Of a stretch of 17,189 bases of DNA, positions 1 through 5,340 are shown in pieces. A program made the translations under genes and the position numbers. The stretch spans positions 1-17,189 of the forward strand of contig JAUPWJ010000067.1 in assembly GCA_030916575.1 (NCBI GenBank), read 5' to 3'. The stretch comes from Patescibacteria group bacterium (GTDB lineage: Bacteria > Patescibacteriota > Minisyncoccia > Phycocordibacterales > UBA9973). The stretch's first letter is position 1, and every line of letters starts with the position of its first letter. A model generated the notes under the pieces. The model was not told the DNA's origin. It made no database searches and saw only the letters and a program-made list of their open reading frames with translations.

Positions 1-157
1 CTATGCCAGTGGAGGCTGTGATGGCGTGCTCTATGTCATGCATTCGTAAATACTCTACATATTTATTTATAGTATATGTCTTACCCGCACCCGGCTCACC
101 ATTGAGGAAAACATTTGCCCCAGTTTTTAAAATATTTAATGCTTGTTCTTGAGTCAT
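1..157 (-). CDS. Pif1-like DNA helicase / AAA ATPase, N-terminal fragment
   Basis: Partial gene; the C-terminus lies beyond the left edge. Reading the minus strand from the ATG at 157 gives MTQEQALNILKTGANVFLNG followed by EPGAGKTYTINKYVEYLRMH and ending in TASTGIA. GEPGAGKT (about residues 20-27) is a Walker A nucleotide-binding loop, and the TASTGIA segment after it is motif Ia of the Pif1/RecD superfamily 1B helicases. These are 5'-to-3' DNA helicases acting in replication and recombination, and Pif1-like proteins are common in Patescibacteria. There is no Shine-Dalgarno, and a TATAAT element ends 11 bases before the ATG, so the leader should be only a few bases. Only 52 residues are visible, so another AAA ATPase with the same N-terminus cannot be fully excluded. 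Confidence 0.8.
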   Translation of the reverse strand, partial: MTQEQALNILKTGANVFLNGEPGAGKTYTINKYVEYLRMHDIEHAITASTGI

Positions 158-168
158 GTATTTTTTAC

Positions 169-174
169 ATTATA
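169..174 (-). promoter_or_regulatory. -10 element (TATAAT) for the Pif1-like helicase
   Basis: Perfect TATAAT read on the minus strand. The expected transcription start, seven bases downstream, is near 162, five bases from the ATG at 157. No good -35 hexamer is visible about 17 bases upstream. It is divergent from, and about 40 bases away from, the plus-strand promoter at 215-244. Confidence 0.6.
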
Positions 175-214
175 CTCTATTGTAAAAAAATAAACGATTT
201 CTTAAAGAATTTTA

Positions 215-244
215 TTGACAAATGGACAAAAAACATGCTATAAT
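215..244 (+). promoter_or_regulatory. Consensus sigma-70 promoter with extended -10
   Basis: TTGACA at 215-220, an 18-base spacer, then TATAAT at 239-244 preceded by TG at 236-237. Both hexamers match the consensus perfectly. Expected transcription start is near 251, giving a leader of about 106 bases before the ATG at 357. That leader is much longer than others inferred in this window and holds the hairpins at 281-346. Confidence 0.85.
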
Positions 245-280
245 ATAAATATAGAGTTCTTTAAAATTGGTTTAAGTTAG

Positions 281-346
281 AAAAAAAGTTTACCAGAGGA
301 ATTTAATTTAGATTTTTCTGGTGAACTTTTTTTCTTTAATCTAAAT
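281..346 (+). promoter_or_regulatory. Leader hairpin with U-run; possible attenuator or short terminated RNA
   Basis: Arms 281-297 and 317-333 form a 17-bp stem with one U-G wobble (AAAAAAAGTT / AACTTTTTTT at the base, ACCAGA / TCTGGT at the top) around a 19-base loop. The right arm ends in seven T, so it reads as an intrinsic terminator about 80 bases after the predicted start site. A second perfect 9-bp pairing, 306-314 with 338-346 (ATTTAGATT / AATCTAAAT), links the loop of the first stem to the sequence just before the gene. With a 4-base linker both stems cannot form fully together. This is the geometry of a conditional terminator, but the symmetric A-run and T-run would also serve as a plain bidirectional terminator. 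Confidence 0.6.
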
Positions 347-356
347 CCAAATACGC

Positions 357-989
357 ATGAAAAAGTATTTCCATTTTATGTTTGCGACCATGTTCGCAGT
401 CTTTGCTTCCCCTTCTGTTTTTGCTCAAAGTGATGACCCACACAGGTATCACTTAAATGGTGGATATGATGAGGAAATGTACCAAAGATCACATTCTGTC
501 AGAGAACTTCAGCAACAACTGAATGATTTGTCTGTTACAGAATCAACATTTACTGATTCAACTTTCGTTGATTCAACGCTTACAAAAAAGGAGCCGGTGT
601 ACCAACTCCATGGAGAAAACAACATCATCCGCTTCAACGGCGGCGATACTATCTACTCTGTGCGAGTTAAAAAACATCCGGCCGAATTGTCTCGTTTGTG
701 TAAGGAACTCGGCATACATGCAGATTATGAAAGCCGGATGACGAACATCGTCTTACCTCTTTGCATGCAAGGAGTAGTGCTATTCGATAAGACAACCGAT
801 CCGTATTTCCTTGAGGAAGATATCATCGACCTCAAGAAACATCACGGAGCAGACTGGGACTGCTTCTTTTACAGGGGCACCGACCAACAGAATGCGAAAC
901 TTATTCGCAATCTAAATGCCAATCGAAATTTATTTCAGGATGGCAAATTAATTCCTGGTGCATACCTGCACTGGAAGTTGATTGAATAA
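357..989 (+). CDS. Secreted protein of unknown function
   Basis: 210 aa. I do not recognise the family. The N-terminus is a clear Sec signal peptide: MKK, a hydrophobic stretch to about residue 20, and SVFA followed by Q, so signal peptidase I cleavage after A23 is likely. Residues 59-75 contain a short Ser/Thr/Asp/Phe repeat (ESTF-TDSTF-VDSTL). The remaining 130 residues look globular, mixed alpha/beta, with three Cys (near CKEL, PLCMQ and DCFF). No Shine-Dalgarno precedes the ATG; the start is chosen because it gives a complete signal peptide. It is alone between its own promoter (215-244) and terminator (1022-1057). The middle of the gene is visibly richer in G+C than neighbours (28 of 60 bases at 721-780), which may indicate a recent origin elsewhere or stronger codon selection. 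Confidence 0.8.
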   Translation: MKKYFHFMFATMFAVFASPSVFAQSDDPHRYHLNGGYDEEMYQRSHSVRELQQQLNDLSVTESTFTDSTFVDSTLTKKEPVYQLHGENNIIRFNGGDTIYSVRVKKHPAELSRLCKELGIHADYESRMTNIVLPLCMQGVVLFDKTTDPYFLEEDIIDLKKHHGADWDCFFYRGTDQQNAKLIRNLNANRNLFQDGKLIPGAYLHWKLIE

Positions 990-1021
990 TCACAAAAAAA
1001 TCCTGAAATTCAGGTAAATAT

Positions 1022-1057
1022 AAAGTGTTTCGACAATTGTCGAGGCACTTTTTTTAT
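1022..1057 (+). terminator. Intrinsic terminator after the secreted protein
   Basis: AAAGTG-TT-TCGAC pairs with GTCGA-GG-CACTTT (the TT/GG steps are U-G wobbles) around AATT, followed directly by a T-run. A smaller CCTGA/TCAGG hairpin lies at 1002-1014 just before it. Confidence 0.85.
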
Positions 1058-1136
1058 TTTGTCGAACGAGGAGCAAGTATAAATTTATTTATATGTTGTC
1101 CGAGTAATGACAAAATATCGTAATCGATATTTAAAT

Positions 1137-1215
1137 AAAAAAGACCTCTGCTATGTAGTAAAGCTACACGCGTGGAGGCCCTTATCTGTTTACACCTCTC
1201 AACAAGTGTATCAAT
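1137..1215 (-). ncRNA. Candidate small RNA, minus strand
   Basis: This lies in the 333-base gap between 989 and 1323. On the minus strand, a promoter-like pair at 1222-1249 would start an RNA near 1215. It would carry a 6-bp hairpin at 1192-1209 (ACACTT/AGGTGT with one wobble, loop GTTGAG), then a bipartite hairpin with inner stem TGTAG/CTACA (1154-1158 with 1164-1168) and outer stem CCTC/GAGG (1145-1148 with 1175-1178), ending in TTTTTT (1137-1142). Total length is about 80 bases. No gene lies on this strand between 1323 and 1215, so the terminator-like hairpin has no other obvious transcript to end. A 38-codon plus-strand reading frame (1107-1223) overlaps it and looks less convincing. No known RNA family was recognised. 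Confidence 0.4.
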
Positions 1216-1221
1216 TATTGT

Positions 1222-1249
1222 AAAATACCATTTTAAAAGAAATTGTCAA
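1222..1249 (-). promoter_or_regulatory. Promoter-like pair for the candidate small RNA
   Basis: On the minus strand, a perfect TTGACA (1244-1249), a 16-base spacer and TATTTT (1222-1227) preceded by TGG, i.e. an extended -10. The expected start is near 1215. Confidence 0.45.
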
Positions 1250-1322
1250 ACACCTTACTTGACTAAAAGCCTTTATAGGTAGAGTATGAAGATATAAATT
1301 CTTTCATATAAATCATATTGTC

Positions 1323-1505
1323 ATGATAAAAAATATCGTTTTATTCGTCATTGGCTTGGCTTCTATTGCAGGAGCCGTTTACTGTTTCATGAATTGGAGA
1401 GGAATATACTTTCCAAAAAGTGAAGACTCCATTTATGCAAATGGAATGCTCATTCTTTTATTATTTGGAGCACTAATGTTCCATATGATAAAGAAAAAAG
1501 AATAA
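1323..1505 (+). CDS. Small two-helix membrane protein
   Basis: 60 aa, family not recognised. Two hydrophobic segments are clear: residues 4-24 (IVLFVIGLASIAGAVYCF) and residues 40-56 (ANGMLILLLFGALMFHMI). They are joined by a polar loop (WRGIYFPKSEDSIY) and followed by a basic KKKE tail, which predicts both ends in the cytoplasm. No Shine-Dalgarno is visible before the ATG. A strong terminator follows four bases after the stop, supporting a real short transcript. The next gene (1609-1788) has the same size and topology and a terminator with the same core, so the two may be a tandem pair of related function; sequence identity between the two proteins is low by eye. Confidence 0.65.
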   Translation: MIKNIVLFVIGLASIAGAVYCFMNWRGIYFPKSEDSIYANGMLILLLFGALMFHMIKKKE

Positions 1506-1508
1506 TTA

Positions 1509-1541
1509 AGGCTGTCCTCCCCTCTGGACAGCCTGTTTTTT
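1509..1541 (+). terminator. Intrinsic terminator, GGCTGTCC type
   Basis: GGCTGTCC (1510-1517) and GGACAGCC (1526-1533) form an 8-bp stem around an 8-base loop, followed by TGTTTTTT. Confidence 0.95.
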
Positions 1542-1608
1542 ATAACTTGATAAAAAAATACTTTTCAGGCAATATCATATAAGAATTCACAACTTAAAAC
1601 CTATACAT

Positions 1609-1788
1609 ATGTTCGTAGTAATAATGAAGAAAATAGCATTAATAGCAATATTGATAATATTTCTTTCATTATCAATACTGGTAACATTCAGTGCCTCTAG
1701 CAATCAAGACACATTAGGATTTATTGTAGGTTGCACACTGACTTCGATTATAGTCCTAGCGGCTATAAAAATAATTATTAAAGATTAA
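1609..1788 (+). CDS. Small two-helix membrane protein, 59 aa
   Basis: ATG at 1609 gives 59 codons to TAA at 1786-1788. An in-frame ATG at 1624 (MKKIALIAILII) would give 54 aa and may be the true start, since MKK before a hydrophobic helix is typical; no Shine-Dalgarno favours either. Hydrophobic segments span residues 8-27 and 37-56, joined by a polar stretch (SASSNQDT) and ending in a short basic KIIIKD tail. This is the same plan as the 60-aa protein just upstream. The gene is followed 14 bases later by a strong bidirectional terminator. Family not recognised. It could act as a small regulator of a membrane complex, or one half of a membrane-active pair, but nothing in the sequence decides this. 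Confidence 0.6.
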   Translation: MFVVIMKKIALIAILIIFLSLSILVTFSASSNQDTLGFIVGCTLTSIIVLAAIKIIIKD

Positions 1789-1802
1789 TTATGATTGCAC
1801 CG

Positions 1803-1832
1803 AAAAGGGCTGTCCTAGACAGCCCTTTTTTT
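1803..1832. terminator. Bidirectional intrinsic terminator
   Basis: AAAA-GGGCTGTC-CTA-GACAGCCC-TTTTTTT: an 8-bp GC-rich stem (1807-1814 with 1818-1825) flanked by A-run and T-run, so it can stop the plus-strand gene at 1609-1788 and the convergent minus-strand gene ending at 1856. The GGCTGTC core repeats that of the terminator at 1509-1541. Confidence 0.95.
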
Positions 1833-1855
1833 ATTTCCAAATTTATTTTTAATTC

Positions 1856-2506
1856 TTATTGAGTCTTTAACTTCATCATGGAATTCACATCCACTCCTCC
1901 TGGAAGTGCTCCGGCTCCTTTCATCATTGCTTCAATATCAATAAAGTTTACATTTGTCGGTACGGTGAATTTTGAATCGTCACGAGTCCAATTTTTACAA
2001 TCATAGTCAACCTGCGCGTCTAGATCTACGGATTGATTTGTATTTGAAGCAGTAGCATTTTGTGTTGCAGATACATTCATCTTTGCTCCTTGAGCTCCGC
2101 TCCAAACATAAGAAGTGCCTCCTTTCATAATCATGTGTGAAGTAATAGTTCCGGCTGAAGTTTGTGAAGTAAAGTCTCCACTCATAGAGCCATCAGCTGC
2201 AATATAGACTGTTCCAGAAGAACTTGAATTTTCCACCACACTTGTAAATGTACACATTGTATTTTTACCTAAAGCAAGAAGTGAACGAAGTGAGCCTTTG
2301 GTTTCTTTGTCATCATCTTTATCATCACCCTTCATCTTGTCTTCATATTGTATATCTCCTCTTCTATCATCTAGCTCTACACCTTCGTTTTTATCATCAT
2401 TAGCATCTTTATTTTTAGTCACTACATAAGCTCCTCCACCAATAGCCAAAATTGCTATTATCGCAATAATCAACAATGGCGCAAACCCTCCTTGTAAATT
2501 TTTCAT
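1856..2506 (-). CDS. Membrane-anchored protein with pilin-like N-terminus
   Basis: 216 aa. The N-terminus MKNLQGGFAPLLIIAIIAIL resembles the short prepilin-like or anchor segments of many Patescibacteria surface proteins: basic residues, GGF, then a hydrophobic helix to about residue 29. A Glu at position +5 of classical pilins is missing, so processing by prepilin peptidase is uncertain. Residues 30-70 are a charged linker rich in Lys and Asp. Residues 71-216 look like a beta-rich extracellular domain (many Ser/Thr/Gly, TVYIAADGSMSGDF) with two Cys (near NTMCTF and YDCKNW) that could pair. The shape recalls LolA/LppX-like lipid-binding proteins, a weak impression only. It has its own promoter (2542-2571) and ends at the bidirectional terminator 1803-1832. 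No Shine-Dalgarno. Confidence 0.8.
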   Translation of the reverse strand: MKNLQGGFAPLLIIAIIAILAIGGGAYVVTKNKDANDDKNEGVELDDRRGDIQYEDKMKGDDKDDDKETKGSLRSLLALGKNTMCTFTSVVENSSSSGTVYIAADGSMSGDFTSQTSAGTITSHMIMKGGTSYVWSGAQGAKMNVSATQNATASNTNQSVDLDAQVDYDCKNWTRDDSKFTVPTNVNFIDIEAMMKGAGALPGGVDVNSMMKLKTQ

Positions 2507-2541
2507 ATGTTTTTTAAAATTAAAATATTAGTAATACACAC

Positions 2542-2571
2542 ATTATACGCTTTTTTTCTAAAGAAAAACAA
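2542..2571 (-). promoter_or_regulatory. Promoter for the anchored protein at 1856-2506
   Basis: Minus strand: TTGTTT (2566-2571), an 18-base spacer, TATAAT (2542-2547). The expected start near 2535 gives a leader of about 29 bases. No convincing terminator separates it from bshA, so bshA transcripts may also run through. Confidence 0.6.
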
Positions 2572-2578
2572 ATAGAAC

Positions 2579-3733
2579 TTAGCAAATTTTGTTTATATGT
2601 TTATAGTACTCTTCATACTTAGTAACTATTTTCTGAGCGCAGAAATTACTTTCTGCATGTAATTTAGCGTTCTCGCCGAGCACCTTTAATTGTGATGCAT
2701 CTTTGATGAGAGATGAAATCTTACTAGCAAAATCATTTACCTTGCCTACTCCGAATAAATACCCTGTCTTACCATGCTCTACGACTTCTTTTACTCCACC
2801 GACATTGGTAGCTAAGACTGGCTTACCATAAGACATGGTCTCTAAGATAGCCATACCGAAGCTTTCCTCCTCTGATGTATATACCCCCAATTCTCCCGCA
2901 TTAATATAATTTTCAATATCTTTAATATTTTTTTTCACAATTACTTGTTTTGATATTCCAAATTTTTTCACAAGAATTTCATATGGAGTAAAGTCTCCCC
3001 CAGCCAAAATAAGTAACTTTATTTTTTTATTATTTTTAAGTTTATGTATGATAGCTAAAAGGTCTGGAATCCTTTTGAAAGGACGTAAATTGGAAAGATG
3101 TGTAATTAGAAAATCATCTTCTTTTAAACCTAAACTTTTCCGCATTATAATTCTATTTTTAGTTATCTTTTTTGGAGTATAAAAATTATGAATTACTTCA
3201 ATATGCTTCTTAGTCTTCAGCGCTTTAATAGTATCTGACTTCAGACTCTGTGACACTGCGGTGACAGCGCAAGAGCTCTCAATGGAATATTTCACTACTG
3301 GCATAACAGTCTTATCTCTAGCGAGCAATGTAATATCTGTGCCGTGAAGTGTGGTCACCACATTTGGGAAAGGTATTCCTTCTTCTTTCGCAATATCTTT
3401 AGCCAGTAAAGCAGCGGTAGCATGAGGTACAGCATAATGCACATGCAAAATATCTAATTTGTATTTTTGACTGACTTCCACAATCTTTACTGCAAGTGGA
3501 AGAGTATAATCTGGGTATTTAAATAATTCATAGCCGCTAAAATTTACTTTATGAAAAAATATATTGGGAGATTTTATATTGAGAGCAAAGGGTGGATCAT
3601 AACTAATAAAGTGCACATTATGTCCCCGCTTCGCAAGCTCACTACCAAGACCTGTAGCGACAATACCGCTCCCGCCCACAGAGGGATAGCAAACAATACC
3701 GATTTTTAATTTTTTTTCTTTATTAACTTTCAT
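2579..3733 (-). CDS. bshA: N-acetyl-alpha-D-glucosaminyl L-malate synthase BshA
   Basis: 384 aa from the chosen ATG at 3733, close to the usual BshA length. GT-B fold glycosyltransferase of family 4 that joins UDP-GlcNAc to L-malate, the first step of bacillithiol synthesis. The N-terminal IGIVCYPSVGGSGIVATGLG, then LDILHVHYAVPHA, TTLHGTDITLL and VTAVSQSLKSDT match Firmicute BshA closely; the donor-site region shows EESFGMAILETMSYGKPVLA and TNVGGVKEVVEHGKTGYLF. The longer frame from 3784 would overlap bshB by 41 bases and add a non-conserved hydrophobic stretch, so the MKVNKEKKLKIG start, 10 bases after the bshB stop, is preferred. Cytoplasmic. Third cistron after bshB within an apparent operon. 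A related GT4 enzyme with another acceptor is possible, but the adjacent bshB makes BshA the best call. Confidence 0.9.
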   Translation of the reverse strand: MKVNKEKKLKIGIVCYPSVGGSGIVATGLGSELAKRGHNVHFISYDPPFALNIKSPNIFFHKVNFSGYELFKYPDYTLPLAVKIVEVSQKYKLDILHVHYAVPHATAALLAKDIAKEEGIPFPNVVTTLHGTDITLLARDKTVMPVVKYSIESSCAVTAVSQSLKSDTIKALKTKKHIEVIHNFYTPKKITKNRIIMRKSLGLKEDDFLITHLSNLRPFKRIPDLLAIIHKLKNNKKIKLLILAGGDFTPYEILVKKFGISKQVIVKKNIKDIENYINAGELGVYTSEEESFGMAILETMSYGKPVLATNVGGVKEVVEHGKTGYLFGVGKVNDFASKISSLIKDASQLKVLGENAKLHAESNFCAQKIVTKYEEYYKHINKIC

Positions 3734-3743
3734 ATTTGGTACT

Positions 3744-4436
3744 TTAGTAATTTCGAGATGAACCAAGCAAAGTAATACTATCAACTTTGACCGGATCGTT
3801 TACCCAAAGAATAGCCGCATATGAAACCCCGATAGTAGCGCCGAAATAGCGCGCTCTGTTTTCTATTAAATTTATATAATCTTTAGTCTTCATCTGACTC
3901 TCGTGGATAGACATTGCCTTTGTCCATTTATCATATTGTTCTCCAATATCGATAATCAAATCTGGCTTTGTATCCAAACTTCCACTTGAAGGATAATAAT
4001 ACAAACTTTCAACTGTATGTATTGGAGAATTTTTCAACTCTTCGAGTCCGCCATAACGCGCATAACGAATTGCTGAGCGTGTCATTTCTGCCAATGCTCT
4101 ATGATCAGGATGTTGATTCTCTGTAAGTGAAGTCGTAAGGACAATATTGGGTTTATATTCTCTAATAATATTTGCTAATTTAAAAGCATTTAGAGATGTA
4201 TTTTCTATATGTGAATCTCCACCTAAATCTATAAACTCAATCTCGGCACCCATAAGCTCAGCAGCTTTTTCGGATTCTATCTTGCGTCCTTCTGGTGTGC
4301 CATTAGTGCCTGCCTCCCCTAGTGAACAAACTACGATTTTTACTTTCGCACCGAGCTCTATCTCTTTTATTATTAAACCCCCAGTACCAAACTCTACATC
4401 ATCTGGGTGGGCACCAAATACAAGTATTTTTTTCAT
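3744..4436 (-). CDS. bshB: Bacillithiol-pathway deacetylase BshB (PIG-L/LmbE family)
   Basis: 230 aa, full length. Zn-dependent deacetylase that removes acetate from GlcNAc-malate to give GlcN-malate. Residues 9-15 AHPDDVE (ligands H10 and D13) and HPDH at 109-112 (ligand H112) are the metal site of the LmbE/PIG-L family. CSLGEAGTNGTPEGRKIESE and the later VESLYYYPSSG are features shared with BshB1 rather than with the wider family. Start ATG at 4436 puts MKKILVFGAHPDD at the N-terminus, as in homologues. No Shine-Dalgarno. A 112-base gap containing a strong folded element (4458-4522) separates it from the BshC-like gene upstream; bshA begins 10 bases after its stop. Mycothiol deacetylase MshB is a less likely alternative. 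Confidence 0.88.
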   Translation of the reverse strand: MKKILVFGAHPDDVEFGTGGLIIKEIELGAKVKIVVCSLGEAGTNGTPEGRKIESEKAAELMGAEIEFIDLGGDSHIENTSLNAFKLANIIREYKPNIVLTTSLTENQHPDHRALAEMTRSAIRYARYGGLEELKNSPIHTVESLYYYPSSGSLDTKPDLIIDIGEQYDKWTKAMSIHESQMKTKDYINLIENRARYFGATIGVSYAAILWVNDPVKVDSITLLGSSRNY

Positions 4437-4457
4437 ATATTTTGATTTTGCTAATCA

Positions 4458-4522
4458 CGTCGCGTAAGTCGGTTTTACGAAACCGTGTCGCATCTCGTCC
4501 TTTAAAATGCGACCACGCGACG
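4458..4522. promoter_or_regulatory. Folded intergenic element: outer stem with two inner hairpins
   Basis: CGTCGCG (4458-4464) pairs with CGCGACG (4516-4522). Inside are CGGTTT-TACG-AAACCG (4470-4485) and a second hairpin TCGCAT/ATGCGA (4488-4493 with 4507-4512), extended by GTG/CAC (4485-4487 with 4514-4516) past a bulged C, though its ends compete with the other two stems for a base. The result is a three-way junction able to form on either strand as RNA, or as a cruciform. It has no U-run, so it is not a plain terminator. It lies in the 112-base gap before bshB and is GC-rich against its surroundings. It could be a leader control element, an mRNA processing or stability site, or one copy of a dispersed palindromic repeat; no second copy was seen in this window. 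Confidence 0.6.
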
Positions 4523-4548
4523 CTATTAATTAATTTATTTACTATAAC

Positions 4549-5331
4549 TTATAATTCTCTAGAAATATAGGCATGGTTAGAATTCTCAATAAAATCTCTA
4601 TCAACAAACTTAACCTCCGGAAAATCTTCTTTAGTTAAATAATCACTCTCACTCGCACCGGCAATATAATGAGTAATATGAAGAACTGATTGCATCCAAT
4701 GAAAGCGCTCATCCCTTCCGGCATTCTTTTGCCACTTTTCAATTTTCTCTGGAACAGGAATATTGAAATATTTTCCACCACCTTCATGAAGACGCAAGGC
4801 ACCTTCATGCATTTCTGCTCGAACAATTTCTCCTTCATATTCTACATCTGCATAAAAATGAGATAACTCATTAGCTTTCATTCTAAAATCTTTATCCGAT
4901 GAACGAATAACTTCTATACCATCAAGAAGCCCCAGCTTCTTATACATATCCAAACAAAAATCCGCAGAGGTTTCACCATTAGCACTCTTAAAAATTTCTA
5001 TTATTTCCTTGCTAGTAAATCTCGGAAGTTTACGAATAATTTCTTCTTGCCAACCACCACCGATAATTTTTTTATAAAGTGGAGAATATTTTTTCTGAAT
5101 TTTATTCTCTACATTAAAATTTAGTCTCACTTCTTCTTTTGTTTTTGGATCTATTAGAAGCGTTATCGTCTCTCGGTAATCTGCATCAGAGTCATGATAG
5201 AAAAAAATTATCCTACCACCAATTTCTTTCTGCAATTTTCGTGCAGTCTCTATCTTCGCATACAAATAACGTTTTGGGAAAAATCCACAAGGCTGTTGTC
5301 CAAAACATATAACTATTTCTTCTTTTTCCAT
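4549..5331 (-). CDS. Short BshC-like protein (proposed cysteine-adding enzyme)
   Basis: 260 aa. Residues 8-33 contain ICFGQQPCGFFPKRYLYAKI; the GQQ-x8-Y-x3-K-I spacing is the same as I recall at the start of the BshC core (GQQAGLLTGPLYTIHKI). It is followed by a strand and HDSDADYRET (46-55), matching the place of the acidic EDHDFEE motif of BshC. Near the end, HITHYIAGASESDYL (218-232) resembles the BshC segment YVGGPGEIAYW. Known BshC proteins are about 540 aa, so this would be about half size and would lack the C-terminal coiled coil. BshC adds cysteine to GlcN-malate. Context supports this: bshB and bshA follow on the same strand, and the ABC exporter stop is 9 bases upstream. Another Rossmann-type ligase or nucleotidyltransferase is the main alternative. 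No Shine-Dalgarno. Confidence 0.55.
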   Translation of the reverse strand: MEKEEIVICFGQQPCGFFPKRYLYAKIETARKLQKEIGGRIIFFYHDSDADYRETITLLIDPKTKEEVRLNFNVENKIQKKYSPLYKKIIGGGWQEEIIRKLPRFTSKEIIEIFKSANGETSADFCLDMYKKLGLLDGIEVIRSSDKDFRMKANELSHFYADVEYEGEIVRAEMHEGALRLHEGGGKYFNIPVPEKIEKWQKNAGRDERFHWMQSVLHITHYIAGASESDYLTKEDFPEVKFVDRDFIENSNHAYISREL

Positions 5332-5340
5332 AATTTTAAT

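Noticed and set aside
1141..1180. tRNA-like fold
   Set aside because: There is a single TGTAG/CTACA hairpin with an outer stem, but no cloverleaf, acceptor stem or CCA-type end.
1107..1223. 38-codon plus-strand frame starting MTKYRNRYLNKK
   Set aside because: It overlaps the better-supported hairpins of the candidate small RNA, has no clear promoter or ribosome site, and its sequence resembles no known family.
3734..3784. Longer N-terminus for bshA from 3784
   Set aside because: It would overlap bshB by 41 bases and adds residues not seen in BshA; the ATG at 3733 fits homologues and operon spacing.
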